A stretch of 64,000 bases of DNA from Paraburkholderia lycopersici (GCF_900096975.1 NZ_FMYQ01000018.1:62001-126000); one strand, 5' to 3'; shown: positions 44,867 to 59,387, numbered from the stretch's first letter. Numbers and translations: made by a program. Notes: generated by a model not told the origin, from the sequence alone.

Positions 44867-47800
44867 ATGGCTAGCACCACACTTGGCGTCAAAGTCGACG
44901 ATCTCCTCCGCTCCCGTCTCAAGGACGCCGCCACGCGCCTCGAGCGCACGCCGCACTGGCTCATCAAGCAGGCCATCTTCGCTTACCTCGAGAAGATCGA
45001 GCACGGTCAACTGCCCCCCGAACTCAACGGCCACGTCGGCGCGACCGATCTCGCCGACGGTGCCGCCACGGACGACGACGAAGCCGCGTCGCACCCGTTC
45101 CTCGAATTCGCGCAGAACGTGCAACCGCAGTCGGTGCTGCGCGCGGCCATCACGGCCGCGTACCGCCGTCCCGAGCCCGAGTGCGTGCCGTTCCTGATCG
45201 GAGAGGCGCGCCTGCCCGCCAATCTCACCGGCGACGTCACGAAGCTCGCCACGCGCCTCGTCGAGACGCTGCGCGCGAAGCGCTCGGGCGGCGGCGTCGA
45301 AGGGCTGATCCACGAGTTTTCGCTGTCGAGCCAGGAAGGCGTCGCGCTGATGTGCCTCGCCGAAGCGCTGCTGCGCATTCCCGACCGCGCCACGCGCGAC
45401 GCGCTCATTCGCGACAAGATCAGCAAGGGCGACTGGAAGTCGCACGTGGGCCACGCGCCGTCGCTGTTCGTGAACGCCGCCACCTGGGGCCTCATGATTA
45501 CCGGCAAGCTCGTCACGACGAATAGCGAGACGGGCCTTTCGTCGGCGCTCACGCGCATGATCGGCAAGGGCGGCGAGCCGCTGATCCGCAAGGGCGTGGA
45601 CATGGCGATGCGCCTGATGGGCGAGCAGTTCGTCACGGGCGAGAACATCTCCGAGGCGCTCGCCAACAGCCGCAAGTTCGAGGCGCGCGGCTTCCGCTAC
45701 TCGTACGACATGCTCGGCGAGGCGGCCACGACCGAAGCCGACGCGCAGCGCTACTACGCCTCCTACGAGCAGGCGATCCACGCCATCGGCAAGGCCGCGG
45801 GCGGCCGCGGCATCTATGAAGGCCCGGGCATCTCGATCAAGCTTTCGGCGCTGCACGCGCGCTACTCGCGCGCGCAGCACGAACGCACGATGAGCGAGCT
45901 GCTGCCGCGCGTGCGCGCGCTCGCCGTGCTCGCGCGCCGCTACGACATCGGCCTCAATATCGACGCCGAGGAAGCCGACCGTCTCGAAATCTCGCTCGAT
46001 CTGCTCGAAGCGCTGTGCTTCGACCCGGAACTCGCCGGCTGGAACGGCATCGGCTTCGTGGTGCAGGCCTACCAGAAGCGCTGCCCGTTCGTGATCGACT
46101 ACATCGTTGACCTCGCGCGCCGCAGCCGTCACCGCATCATGGTGCGGCTCGTGAAGGGCGCCTACTGGGACACCGAAATCAAGCGCGCCCAGGTGGACGG
46201 ACTCGAAGGCTACCCGGTCTACACGCGCAAGATCTACACGGACGTCTCGTACCTCGCGTGCGCGAAGAAGCTGCTCGGCGCGCCCGACGCCGTCTATCCG
46301 CAGTTCGCCACGCACAACGCCTACACGCTTTCCGCGATCTATCACCTCGCCGGCCAGAACTACTATCCCGGCCAGTACGAGTTCCAGTGCCTGCACGGCA
46401 TGGGCGAGCCGCTCTACGAAGAGGTCACGGGTCCGCTCTCGGCCGGCAAGCTCAACCGTCCGTGCCGCGTCTACGCGCCGGTCGGCACGCATGAAACGCT
46501 GCTCGCGTACCTCGTGCGCCGCCTGCTCGAAAACGGCGCGAACACCTCGTTCGTGAACCGCATCGCCGACGAAACCGTGCCGGTGAGCGAACTGGTCGCG
46601 AACCCCATCGACGAAGCCGCCAAGGTCGTGCCGCCCGGCGCGCCGCACGCGAAGATTCCGCTGCCACGCGAACTGTACGGCAAGGAGCGCCTCAATTCGA
46701 TGGGCCTCGATCTCTCGAACGAGCATCGCCTCGCGTCGCTTTCGTCGGCGCTGCTGGCGAGCGCGCATCATCCGTGGCGCGCCGCGCCGATGCTCGCCGA
46801 CGCCGATGCGGCCGTCGGCACCGCCGCCAATGCACGCGATGTGCGCAATCCGGCCGATCATCGCGATCTCGTCGGGACCGTTGTGGAGGCAACGAGCGAA
46901 CACGTGAGCGCCGCGCTCGCGCACGCCGTGGCCGCCGCGCCGATCTGGCAGGCGACGCCCGTGGAAGCCCGCGCCGACTGCCTCGCGCGCGCCGCCGACC
47001 TGCTCGAAGCGCAGATGCACACGCTGATGGGCCTGATCGTGCGCGAAGCCGGCAAGTCGCTGCCGAACGCCGTTTCGGAAATCCGCGAGGCGATCGACTT
47101 CCTGCGCTACTACTCCGCGCAGATCCGCGAAGAGTTCTCGAACGACACGCATCGTCCGCTCGGTCCCGTGGTGTGTATCAGCCCGTGGAACTTCCCGCTC
47201 GCGATCTTCATGGGCCAGGTGGCCGCCGCGCTCGCGGCCGGCAACACGGTGCTCGCGAAGCCCGCCGAGCAAACGCCGCTGATTGCCGCGCAAGCCGTGC
47301 GCATCCTGCGCGAAGCCGGCGTGCCGGCCGGCGCCGTGCAACTGCTGCCGGGCAGCGGCGAAACGGTGGGCGCGGCGCTCGTCGCCGACGCGCGCACGCG
47401 CGCCGTGATGTTCACGGGCTCGACCGAGGTCGCGCGCCTCATCAACAAGACGCTCTCGGAGCGGCTCGACTCCGAAGGCCGTCCGATTCCGCTGATCGCC
47501 GAAACCGGCGGCCAGAACGCGATGATCGTCGATTCGTCGGCGCTCGCGGAGCAGGTGGTGGCGGACGTGCTGCAGTCGGCGTTCGATTCGGCCGGCCAGC
47601 GCTGCTCGGCGCTACGCGTGCTGTGCCTGCAGGACGACGTCGCCGGCCGCACGCTCGAAATGCTCACGGGCGCGATGAAGGAGCTCGCGGTGGGCAACCC
47701 CGACCGTCTCTCGATCGACGTCGGCCCCGTGATCGACGTCGACGCGAAGCGCGGCATCGATACGCACGTCGCCGCGATGCGCGAAAAGGGCCGCGCGGTC

Positions 47801-48823
47801 ACGCAGATGCCGATGCCCGAAGGCTGCGCGCAAGGCACGTTCGTGCCGCCCACGCTCATCGAGATCGACAGTCTCGACGAGCTCAAGCGTGAAGTGTTCG
47901 GTCCGGTGCTGCACGTGGTGCGCTACCGCCGCAGCCAGCTCGACAAATTGCTCGAACAGATCCGCGCGACGGGCTACGGCCTCACGCTCGGCATCCACAC
48001 GCGTATCGACGAGACGATCGCGCACGTGATCGGGCGCGCGCACGTTGGCAACATCTACGTGAACCGCAACGTGATCGGCGCGGTGGTGGGCGTGCAGCCG
48101 TTCGGCGGCGAGGGGCTCTCGGGCACCGGTCCGAAGGCGGGCGGCGCGCTCTATCTCTCGCGTTTGCTCGCCAAGCGCCCGACCGGCCTGCCGAAGTCGC
48201 TCGCCGCGGCGCTCGTGGTCGACGCGCCGCAAGGCGCCGCGGACGACAACGGCGCGCCGCAGTCGGCGCACGCCGCGCTCACGACGCTGCGCGACTGGCT
48301 CATCGCCGAGCGCCAGCCCGCCCTCGCGGCGCGCTGCGACGGCTACCTCGAATACGTGCTCGCGGGCGCCACGGCGGTTCTGCCGGGCCCGACGGGCGAG
48401 CGCAACACCTACACGCTTTCGGCGCGCGGCACGGTGCTGTGCGTGCCCGCCACGGCGACGGGCGCGCGCGCCCAACTGGCCGTTGCGCTCGCAACGGGCA
48501 ATCGCGCGCTGTTCCAGGGCGCGGCGGGCGAAGCGCTCGTCAACGCCTTGCCGGCGGCGCTGAAGGCGCACGTGGCGATCAGGAAGGCGGCCGACGCCGA
48601 CTTCGACGCGGTGCTCTTCGAGGGCGACAGCGACGAGCTGCTTGCGCTCGTGAAGGAAGTGGCCAAGCGGCCTGGCCCGATCGTCTCGGTGCAGGGCGTG
48701 GCGGCTCACGCGCTCGCCAACGGCGATGAAGATTACGCGCTCGAACGACTGCTCGCGGAGCGTTCGGTCAGCGTGAATACGGCGGCAGCAGGCGGTAATG
48801 CAAATTTGATGACGATCGGTTGA
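44867..48823 (+). CDS. putA: Trifunctional proline utilisation protein PutA
   Basis: A 1318-residue trifunctional PutA. Residues about 1-45 are a ribbon-helix-helix DNA-binding domain (TTLGVKVDDLLRSRLKDAAT) that represses put genes when proline is absent. The proline dehydrogenase barrel with FAD occupies roughly 170-480 (VRLVKGAYWDTEIKRAQ). The glutamate-semialdehyde dehydrogenase domain occupies about 560-1030, with ETGGQNAMIV and catalytic Cys near residue 912 (FDSAGQRCSAL). A C-terminal domain follows. Proline is oxidised to glutamate with channelling. ATG at 44867 follows GAAGGAAAC. No putP is adjacent. Confidence 0.96.
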   Translation: MASTTLGVKVDDLLRSRLKDAATRLERTPHWLIKQAIFAYLEKIEHGQLPPELNGHVGATDLADGAATDDDEAASHPFLEFAQNVQPQSVLRAAITAAYRRPEPECVPFLIGEARLPANLTGDVTKLATRLVETLRAKRSGGGVEGLIHEFSLSSQEGVALMCLAEALLRIPDRATRDALIRDKISKGDWKSHVGHAPSLFVNAATWGLMITGKLVTTNSETGLSSALTRMIGKGGEPLIRKGVDMAMRLMGEQFVTGENISEALANSRKFEARGFRYSYDMLGEAATTEADAQRYYASYEQAIHAIGKAAGGRGIYEGPGISIKLSALHARYSRAQHERTMSELLPRVRALAVLARRYDIGLNIDAEEADRLEISLDLLEALCFDPELAGWNGIGFVVQAYQKRCPFVIDYIVDLARRSRHRIMVRLVKGAYWDTEIKRAQVDGLEGYPVYTRKIYTDVSYLACAKKLLGAPDAVYPQFATHNAYTLSAIYHLAGQNYYPGQYEFQCLHGMGEPLYEEVTGPLSAGKLNRPCRVYAPVGTHETLLAYLVRRLLENGANTSFVNRIADETVPVSELVANPIDEAAKVVPPGAPHAKIPLPRELYGKERLNSMGLDLSNEHRLASLSSALLASAHHPWRAAPMLADADAAVGTAANARDVRNPADHRDLVGTVVEATSEHVSAALAHAVAAAPIWQATPVEARADCLARAADLLEAQMHTLMGLIVREAGKSLPNAVSEIREAIDFLRYYSAQIREEFSNDTHRPLGPVVCISPWNFPLAIFMGQVAAALAAGNTVLAKPAEQTPLIAAQAVRILREAGVPAGAVQLLPGSGETVGAALVADARTRAVMFTGSTEVARLINKTLSERLDSEGRPIPLIAETGGQNAMIVDSSALAEQVVADVLQSAFDSAGQRCSALRVLCLQDDVAGRTLEMLTGAMKELAVGNPDRLSIDVGPVIDVDAKRGIDTHVAAMREKGRAVTQMPMPEGCAQGTFVPPTLIEIDSLDELKREVFGPVLHVVRYRRSQLDKLLEQIRATGYGLTLGIHTRIDETIAHVIGRAHVGNIYVNRNVIGAVVGVQPFGGEGLSGTGPKAGGALYLSRLLAKRPTGLPKSLAAALVVDAPQGAADDNGAPQSAHAALTTLRDWLIAERQPALAARCDGYLEYVLAGATAVLPGPTGERNTYTLSARGTVLCVPATATGARAQLAVALATGNRALFQGAAGEALVNALPAALKAHVAIRKAADADFDAVLFEGDSDELLALVKEVAKRPGPIVSVQGVAAHALANGDEDYALERLLAERSVSVNTAAAGGNANLMTIG

Positions 48824-48915
48824 GCACAAGCCATACTGTCGGTCGTCTCAAGACAAGGAAGCGGCAAGGCCTTCGCCGAAGCCGCTCATTCGATACCTGG
48901 TACCAAGGAGAAGCA

Positions 48916-50064
48916 ATGCAACACACGATGAAGCAGCTGGCAGGCGCAACGCTTGTTGCGGCCGTGTCGCTGGCGGGGACTGCGCACGCACAACAAGCCG
49001 AAGACGTGAAAATCGGTTTTGCCGGTCCGATGACGGGTGCGCAGGCGCACTACGGCAAGGACTTCCAGAACGGCATCACGCTCGCAGTGGAAGAGGAGAA
49101 CGCAACCAAGCCCGTGATCGGCGGCAAGCCGGTTCATTTCGTGCTCGACTCGGCCGACGACCAGGCCGACCCGCGCACGGGCACGACGGTCGCGCAGAAG
49201 CTCGTTGACGACGGTATCAAGGGCATGCTCGGCCACTTCAACTCGGGCACGACGATCCCGGCTTCGCGCATCTACGCGAACGCGGGCATTCCGCAGATCG
49301 CCATGGCGACGGCGCCGGAATACACGCAGCAAGGCTTCAAGACGACGTTCCGCATGATGACCTCGGACACGCAGCAAGGTTCGGTGGCGGGCACGTTCGC
49401 GGTGAAGAGCCTCGGCTTGAAGAAGATCGTCGTGATCGACGACCGCACGGCTTACGGCCAGGGTCTCGCCGACGAGTTCTCGAAGGCGGCGAAGGCCGCG
49501 GGCGGCACCATCATCGACCGCGAGTACACCAACGACAAGGCCGTCGACTTCAAGTCGATCCTGACGAAGGCGAAGTCGCTCAATCCCGACCTGGTCTACT
49601 ACGGCGGCGCCGATTCGCAGGCCGCGCCGATGGTCAAGCAGATGAAGTCGCTGGGCATCAAGGCACCGCTCATGGGCGGCGAAATGGTCCACACGCCGAC
49701 TTTCCTGCAGATCGCGGGTGACGCGGCGAACGGCACGGTGGCGTCGCTCGCAGGCCTGCCGCTCGAGCAGATGCCGGGCGGCAAGGACTACGTCGCGAAG
49801 TACAAGAAGCGCTTCAACGAAGACGTGCAGACCTACTCGCCGTACGCCTACGACGGCGCAATGGCAATGTTCGCGGCCATGAAGAAGGCCAACTCGACGG
49901 ACCCGGCGAAGTACCTGCCGTTCCTCGCGAAGACCAGCATGCCGGCTGTCACGACGTCTGAACTCGCGTACGACTCGCGCGGCGACCTGAAGAACGGCGG
50001 CATCACGCTGTACAAGGTCGTCGACGGCAAGTGGACGACGCTGCAAAGCGTGGGCGGCAAGTAA
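48916..50064 (+). CDS. Branched-chain amino-acid binding protein (LivK/BraC type), orphan
   Basis: A 382-residue periplasmic receptor. The signal peptide (LAGATLVAAVSLAGTAHAQQ) precedes EDVKIGFAGPMTGAQAHYGK, and the ligand loop GHFNSGTTIPASRIYANAGI is the classical LIV-binding pattern. It is closer to true LivK/BraC than the receptors at 12.4 and 16-19 kb. AAGGAG lies before ATG 48916. No permease or ATPase genes adjoin it and a terminator follows at once, so it must serve a membrane complex encoded elsewhere, possibly one in this window. Confidence 0.93.
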   Translation: MQHTMKQLAGATLVAAVSLAGTAHAQQAEDVKIGFAGPMTGAQAHYGKDFQNGITLAVEEENATKPVIGGKPVHFVLDSADDQADPRTGTTVAQKLVDDGIKGMLGHFNSGTTIPASRIYANAGIPQIAMATAPEYTQQGFKTTFRMMTSDTQQGSVAGTFAVKSLGLKKIVVIDDRTAYGQGLADEFSKAAKAAGGTIIDREYTNDKAVDFKSILTKAKSLNPDLVYYGGADSQAAPMVKQMKSLGIKAPLMGGEMVHTPTFLQIAGDAANGTVASLAGLPLEQMPGGKDYVAKYKKRFNEDVQTYSPYAYDGAMAMFAAMKKANSTDPAKYLPFLAKTSMPAVTTSELAYDSRGDLKNGGITLYKVVDGKWTTLQSVGGK

Positions 50065-50088
50065 GCGCCTGACGCCGCACAGTCGTCA

Positions 50089-50125
50089 AAAAGCCCCGCA
50101 GGCTCATCGGACCTGCGGGGCTTTT
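50089..50125. terminator. Bidirectional terminator
   Basis: AAAAGCCCCGCAGG (50089-50102) pairs perfectly with CCTGCGGGGCTTTT (50112-50125), loop of 9. It sits between the binding-protein gene and the converging ThDP enzyme gene. Confidence 0.9.
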
Positions 50126-50174
50126 GTTTTCGCGCTCGCCACGAAAGGCGCGTCTGGTCAGGATTCCTTTCCAG

Positions 50175-51890
50175 TCATTCTCCGCGCGATTTTTTCCCCG
50201 CTTCGCGAATCTGGTCGAGCGTCGCGGCGGGCGTGCTCGCTTCTTTCGGCACGCGGATCTCGATCAGCGCGGGCTTGCCGGCCGTGAGCGCGCGCTCCAG
50301 CGCGCTCGCGAATTGCGCCGTCGTCGTGACGACTTCGCCGTGTGCGCCGAACGACTGCGCGAACGCGGCGAAGTCTGGGTTCGTGAGCTGCGTACCGTGC
50401 ACGCGGTTCGGATAGTGGCGTTCCTGGTGCATGCGGATCGTGCCGTAGTGCGCGTTGTTCACGACGATGAACACGACGTTCAGGCCGTACTGCATGGCCG
50501 TGGCGAGTTCCGACGACGCCATCATGAAGCAGCCGTCGCCCGCGAGCGCGACCACGGTGCGCGAGGGATAGAGCGACTTCGCGGCGATCGCGGCCGGCAC
50601 GCCGTAGCCCATCGCTCCGCTCGTGGGCGCGAGCTGCGAGCGGAAGTGACGGTACGCGAAATGCCGATGCAGCCAGGTCGCATAGTTGCCCGCGCCGTTC
50701 GTGACGATGGCGTCGTCGGGCAGGCGCGCGCGCAGTTGCTGCATTACTTCGCCCAGTTGCACGTCGCCGGGCATCGGCAGCGGCTTGCGCCAGTCGAGCC
50801 AGGCCGCGTGTGCTTCGGCGGCGGCGCCGGACCACGCGGGTTGAGCGGGCGCGGGCAGCGCGGCGAGCAGCGCCGCGATTTCGGCGAGGCCCGAGACGAT
50901 CGGCAGATCGGCTGCATAGACGCGGCCCAGTTCCTCCGCGCCCTGATGCACGTGAATGAGCGTCTGTTTCGTCTTCGGGATGTCGAAGAGCGTGTAGCCG
51001 CCCGTCGTGGATTCGCCCAGACGCGGGCCGAGCGCGAGCAGCACGTCGGCTTCGCGGATGCGTTTTGCGAGCGCCGGATTCACGCCGAGGCCCACGTCGC
51101 CCGCGTAGTTGGGGTGCTCGTTGTCGAGCGTGTCCTGGAAGCGGAACGCGAGACCCACCGGCAACTGCCAGTTCTCGATGAAACGCTGGAAGTCCGCGCA
51201 TGCCTGCGCGGTCCAGCCATGGCCGCCCGCGATCACGAACGGCTTTTTCGCGCCCGCGAGCAGCTCGCGCAGGCGCGCCATCTGCGCAGCGGAAGGCGAG
51301 GCCTGCACGCGTTGCGCAGGCGGCGCGACGGGCTGCGCAGCGGCTGCCGGAATCGCGCCGCTCAACATGTCTTCGGGCAGGGCGAGCACGACCGGCCCGG
51401 GCCGCCCCGACATCGCGACGTGGAACGCGTGGCTCAGGTATTCGGGCACGCGGCGCGCGTCGTCGATTTGCGCGACCCACTTCGCCATCTGCCCGAACAT
51501 GCGGCGGTAGTCGATCTCCTGGAACGCTTCGCGGTCCATCTGGTCGCGCGCGACCTGGCCGATCAGCAGGATCATCGGCGTGGAGTCCTGGAACGCCGTG
51601 TGCACGCCGATGGACGCATGCGTGGCCCCCGGCCCGCGCGTGACGAGCGCAATGCCCGGCTTGCCTGTGAGCTTGCCGATCGCTTCCGCCATGTTCGCCG
51701 CCGCCGCTTCGTGGCGGCACACCACGGTTTCGATCTGCGCGGTTTCGTCGGACAGCGCGTCGAGCACCGCGAGATAGCTCTCGCCCGGGACGCAGAACAC
51801 GCGCTCGACGCCGTTGGCGACTAGCGCATCGACGACGAGGCGCGCCCCGGTGGTGGCGGCTGCGGTGGCGGAATCGTTCGGCTGCTGCAT
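50175..51890 (-). CDS. Thiamine-diphosphate enzyme (acetolactate synthase-like)
   Basis: A 571-residue ThDP-dependent enzyme of the acetolactate synthase/benzoylformate decarboxylase family. Catalytic Glu61 (CRHEAAAANMAEA) activates the cofactor, the central domain is FAD- or nucleotide-like, and the C-terminal ThDP motif is GDGCFMMASSELATAMQY ending in VVNN. AAGGAG precedes the ATG at 51890. It is the last gene of the leftward block, 72 bases after sdaA, so it may use the pyruvate that serine deaminase makes. The biosynthetic ilvBN pair usually has a small subunit partner, absent here. The reaction is uncertain. Confidence 0.87.
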   Translation of the reverse strand: MQQPNDSATAAATTGARLVVDALVANGVERVFCVPGESYLAVLDALSDETAQIETVVCRHEAAAANMAEAIGKLTGKPGIALVTRGPGATHASIGVHTAFQDSTPMILLIGQVARDQMDREAFQEIDYRRMFGQMAKWVAQIDDARRVPEYLSHAFHVAMSGRPGPVVLALPEDMLSGAIPAAAAQPVAPPAQRVQASPSAAQMARLRELLAGAKKPFVIAGGHGWTAQACADFQRFIENWQLPVGLAFRFQDTLDNEHPNYAGDVGLGVNPALAKRIREADVLLALGPRLGESTTGGYTLFDIPKTKQTLIHVHQGAEELGRVYAADLPIVSGLAEIAALLAALPAPAQPAWSGAAAEAHAAWLDWRKPLPMPGDVQLGEVMQQLRARLPDDAIVTNGAGNYATWLHRHFAYRHFRSQLAPTSGAMGYGVPAAIAAKSLYPSRTVVALAGDGCFMMASSELATAMQYGLNVVFIVVNNAHYGTIRMHQERHYPNRVHGTQLTNPDFAAFAQSFGAHGEVVTTTAQFASALERALTAGKPALIEIRVPKEASTPAATLDQIREAGKKSRGE

Positions 51891-51962
51891 GGCGGTCAAG
51901 TCTCCTTCAATCGTTGCGTGAATGCGTCCGGATAGGTCGGGCAGAGCCTCGGCACAGCACAA

Positions 51963-53351
<1,389 letters not shown>

Positions 53352-53448
53352 GGGTACTGCTCCTGCTTGTCTGACGCTGGTTGGTGGGGATGCTGCGCGA
53401 TCGCGACATTGCAAATGCTGTGCCGCCGCCGCAACCCTCGCGCGTGTT

Positions 53449-54609
53449 TCAGCGCGCCGGCAATGGCAGACAGACGGCGAGCCACGCGGGCGGCGCGGAC
53501 GCGAGTTTGAGCGCGATGGGCGTAAAGCGGCCGTCGAGCCGCGCCGCGAGATGGAACAGTTCGGCGGCGTTTTTCGGGTCCCATTGGCCGGTATAGCCGG
53601 GCAGGCCCGCTTCGCGCCGCTGCGCGTCGAACGGCACGCTCGAATGCGCGAATTCCTCGTGCGTTTTCTGGCCGAGCGCATACGGCGTGAACCAGTCGAG
53701 CGCGGCGGCGAGCGTTGCGCCGTTGGCCGCGCGTTCGGGCAGCCAGTTGCGGTTGTGGCGGCGCGCGGCGAGCGCGGCCGTCACGAGCGGCTGCAGATCG
53801 TAGGTCACGTAGTGCAGCGCGTCGCGCTCGGTGAAGTCGCGCGTCGAGCCGTCGGGTGCGATGTTGTCGCCGATATGCTCGATGAAAAGCCGCTGCGCCG
53901 TCGCGATCATCTTCCGGTTGTCGAGCGTGAACGCCACCATCGCGATCAGCTTGACGCGATGGCTCTGCCAGTTGTTCGCGAAATTGCCCTTGAGCGGCCG
54001 CGGCTGCGCGTCGATCTGCGCGATATAGCCGTTCGCGAAGGTGTTCAGGAACTGCATCGTCGCGTTGCGCGTTTTTACGGGTAGCGCGCTCGCGGTCATG
54101 TCGTAGGCAAGAATCAGCCCCTCGAAACGTGTTTCGTCGATGGGATTGAAAGTCGGCTTGTACGTCGTGACCCAGGCGAGCAGGAAGCGGTCCACGAGCT
54201 TCAGGAAGCGCTCGTCGCTCGTTGCGCGCCACGCGAGCGCGGCGTTGCGCATGAGGTCGAGTTCCTTCGCGGCTTCGACGCTCTGGTCGTAGATGCCCTC
54301 GTGCGGCAGCGTGCCCTCGGTATGCAGGCGCGGCAGCGGATGCGGCACGTCGTTCACGTGCGCCAGCACTTCGGCCACGAGGGCCTTCACGCCCGGGTCG
54401 GCGTTGGTGCGCTCGCTCGATTGCAGCGCCGGAGCCGCGCAGAAGTTCATCGCCGCATGCGCCGCGCCGGCGAACGCCGCACAGACGAGCGCCAGCGCGA
54501 CGGCAAGGCGTTGCGGACCGCAGCGTGCCTGCCGGGTCGTCTGGAGGAATGGGCGGATCGGGTTCCGCGTCGAGTCCCGCAGTGGATCCATTCGCACCTT
54601 CCGCGCCAT
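53449..54609 (-). CDS. Secreted alginate-lyase-family protein
   Basis: A 386-residue exported protein with an alpha-helical alginate lyase domain. After a signal region (LAVALALVCAAFAGAAHA) preceded by a long basic N-terminal stretch come the blocks RFEGLILAYDMTASAL and NNWQSHRVKLIAMVAFTLDN, matching the family's substrate-cleft helices. AGGGAG precedes ATG 54609. It stands between gcvP and sdaA, 127 and 97 bases away, on the same strand, an unexpected place for a polysaccharide enzyme. No other alginate genes are near, so the true polymer, and even lyase activity, is uncertain. Confidence 0.8.
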   Translation of the reverse strand: MARKVRMDPLRDSTRNPIRPFLQTTRQARCGPQRLAVALALVCAAFAGAAHAAMNFCAAPALQSSERTNADPGVKALVAEVLAHVNDVPHPLPRLHTEGTLPHEGIYDQSVEAAKELDLMRNAALAWRATSDERFLKLVDRFLLAWVTTYKPTFNPIDETRFEGLILAYDMTASALPVKTRNATMQFLNTFANGYIAQIDAQPRPLKGNFANNWQSHRVKLIAMVAFTLDNRKMIATAQRLFIEHIGDNIAPDGSTRDFTERDALHYVTYDLQPLVTAALAARRHNRNWLPERAANGATLAAALDWFTPYALGQKTHEEFAHSSVPFDAQRREAGLPGYTGQWDPKNAAELFHLAARLDGRFTPIALKLASAPPAWLAVCLPLPAR

Positions 54610-54736
54610 GCGCGACTCCCTGATTCAAGGCTGACAGGTGTGTGATGTTAGCGGTTTGCGGCGGCAAATGTGAGGGAGATGACAGCCGCTGCATCGACCG
54701 GCGTCGACACAGCGGCCCTGCGGGCTTCGCGGTGGC

Positions 54737-57688
<2,952 letters not shown>

Positions 57689-57767
57689 AGGGATTCCTGC
57701 GGGCGCGGGCGGCACGGGCGAAAGGCGCGCCACCGCGCCGTTACGATTACAAATGCGGGTGTGGCGA

Positions 57768-58148
57768 TCAGGCGCCGATGGCCTTTTCGTAGCCGGCGGC
57801 GTCGAGCAGCTTGTCGAGCGAGGCGCCTGCGGCGGGCTTGATCTTGAAGAGCCACGATTCGTACGGTGCGCCGTTGACCTGGTCGGGCGTGTCGACGAGC
57901 GAAGTGTTCGACTCGATGATTTCGCCGGAAACCGGCGCGTAGATGTCCGAAGCGGCCTTGACCGACTCGATCACGGCGACGGCGTCGCCGGCCGCGACCG
58001 TGCGGCCCGCTTCGGGCAATTCGAGGAACACGATGTCGCCGAGCGCTTCCTGCGCGTGGTCGGTGATGCCGACGGTCAGCGTGCCGTCGGCTTCGACGCG
58101 GGTCCACTCGTGCGATTCGGTGTATTTCAGATCGGCCGGGATGCTCAT
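57768..58148 (-). CDS. gcvH: Glycine cleavage system H protein
   Basis: A 126-residue lipoyl carrier (MSIPADLKYTESHEW). Lys64 in IESVKAASDIYAPVSGEI is the lipoylation site. It shuttles the aminomethyl group between the P, T and L proteins. GGAG precedes the ATG at 58148. Length and sequence are standard. Confidence 0.97.
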   Translation of the reverse strand: MSIPADLKYTESHEWTRVEADGTLTVGITDHAQEALGDIVFLELPEAGRTVAAGDAVAVIESVKAASDIYAPVSGEIIESNTSLVDTPDQVNGAPYESWLFKIKPAAGASLDKLLDAAGYEKAIGA

Positions 58149-58231
58149 GGGTTGCTCCAGTGCGTGTTTGGTTTGAGGCTTCGAAAAAGGGGAGAGCGTG
58201 CGCGCGCCCGTTGTGCGGTCGAGCGCACGGA

Positions 58232-59350
58232 TCAGGCGGCCAGCACCTTGCCGTTGCGCACGAACGGCAGTTTTACCACGCTTGCGGGAAGCGCCTTGTC
58301 ACGGATCTGCACCTGCACGAGGTCGCCCGGCTGCACGCCCTGGGGCACGCGCGCGAAGGCGATGGATTCCTGCATCGTCGGCGAGAAGGTGCCGCTCGTG
58401 ATCTCGCCTTCGCCGAGCGGCGTGAGCACCTTCTGGTGCGCGCGCAGCACGCCGCCCGCCTTGCCGTTCTCCTTCTGCAGGATCAGGCCGACGAAGGCCG
58501 AACGCGCGCCGTTCGCTTCGAGCGCCTGGCGGCCGACGAAGTCGCGCGGCTCCTTCATGTCGACGGTCCAGGCGAGACCGGCGTCGAGCGGCGAGACGCC
58601 GTCGTCCATGTCCTGGCCGTAGAGGTTCATGCCCGCTTCGAGGCGCAGCGTGTCGCGCGCGCCGAGGCCGCAGGGCTTCACGCCCTGGCGCTGCAGGGCG
58701 TCCCAGAATTCGCATACGGCGACGCTCGGGAGCACGACTTCGAAGCCGTCCTCGCCGGTGTAGCCCGTGCGCGCGATCATCAGCTCGCCGAACGGCGTCG
58801 CCTCGATCTTCGCGGCGTTGAAGGGCTTGAGGATTTCGGTGGCGCTGCGCGAGGAGGGCGCGACCTGCCAGACTTTTTCGCGCGCGTTCGGGCCCTGCAC
58901 GGCGACGATGGCCAGGTCGCGGCGCGGCGTGATGGTGAGGCCGAAGCCGCCTTCGGCGTTGAGCTTCTCGAACCAGGCAATGTCTTTTTCGGCGGTGCCG
59001 GCGTTGACGACGGTGCGGAACTGATCGTCGGCGAAGTAGTAGACGATCAGGTCGTCGATCACGCCGCCTTCGGGATTGAGCATGCACGAGTAGAGTGCCT
59101 TGCCCGGCGCGGCGAGCTTCGCGACATTGTTGGCGAGCGCGCGGGAGAAGAACGCGCGGGCCTTCGCGCCCGCGAAATCCACGACGCACATGTGCGAGAC
59201 GTCGAACATGCCGGCGTCGGTGCGCACGGCGCGATGCTCGTCGATCTGCGAGCCGTAGTTGACGGGCATGTCCCAGCCGCCGAAGTCGACCATGCGGGCA
59301 TTGAGCGCGCGGTGCGTGTCGTTCAGCGGGGTGCGTTTGAGTTCGGTCAT
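58232..59350 (-). CDS. gcvT: Glycine cleavage system T protein (aminomethyltransferase)
   Basis: A 372-residue tetrahydrofolate-dependent aminomethyltransferase releasing ammonia and 5,10-methylene-THF. Family blocks are MVDFGGWDMPVNYGSQIDEH, DVSHM, the folate-binding ARTGYTGEDGFEV and PCGLGARDTLRLEAGMNLYG. ATG at 59350 follows a TGAGG. It is the first gene behind the glycine riboswitch; gcvH and gcvP follow at 83 and 79 bases, so the three are probably cotranscribed. Confidence 0.97.
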   Translation of the reverse strand: MTELKRTPLNDTHRALNARMVDFGGWDMPVNYGSQIDEHRAVRTDAGMFDVSHMCVVDFAGAKARAFFSRALANNVAKLAAPGKALYSCMLNPEGGVIDDLIVYYFADDQFRTVVNAGTAEKDIAWFEKLNAEGGFGLTITPRRDLAIVAVQGPNAREKVWQVAPSSRSATEILKPFNAAKIEATPFGELMIARTGYTGEDGFEVVLPSVAVCEFWDALQRQGVKPCGLGARDTLRLEAGMNLYGQDMDDGVSPLDAGLAWTVDMKEPRDFVGRQALEANGARSAFVGLILQKENGKAGGVLRAHQKVLTPLGEGEITSGTFSPTMQESIAFARVPQGVQPGDLVQVQIRDKALPASVVKLPFVRNGKVLAA

Positions 59351-59387
59351 GGGGCCTCAGGGGGTCACGAAAAATCGCGCGAAAACG

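Noticed and set aside
44825..47341. An 838-codon open frame antisense to putA
   Set aside because: It overlaps intact, well-conserved putA and has no domain. Long antisense frames are expected at this GC content.
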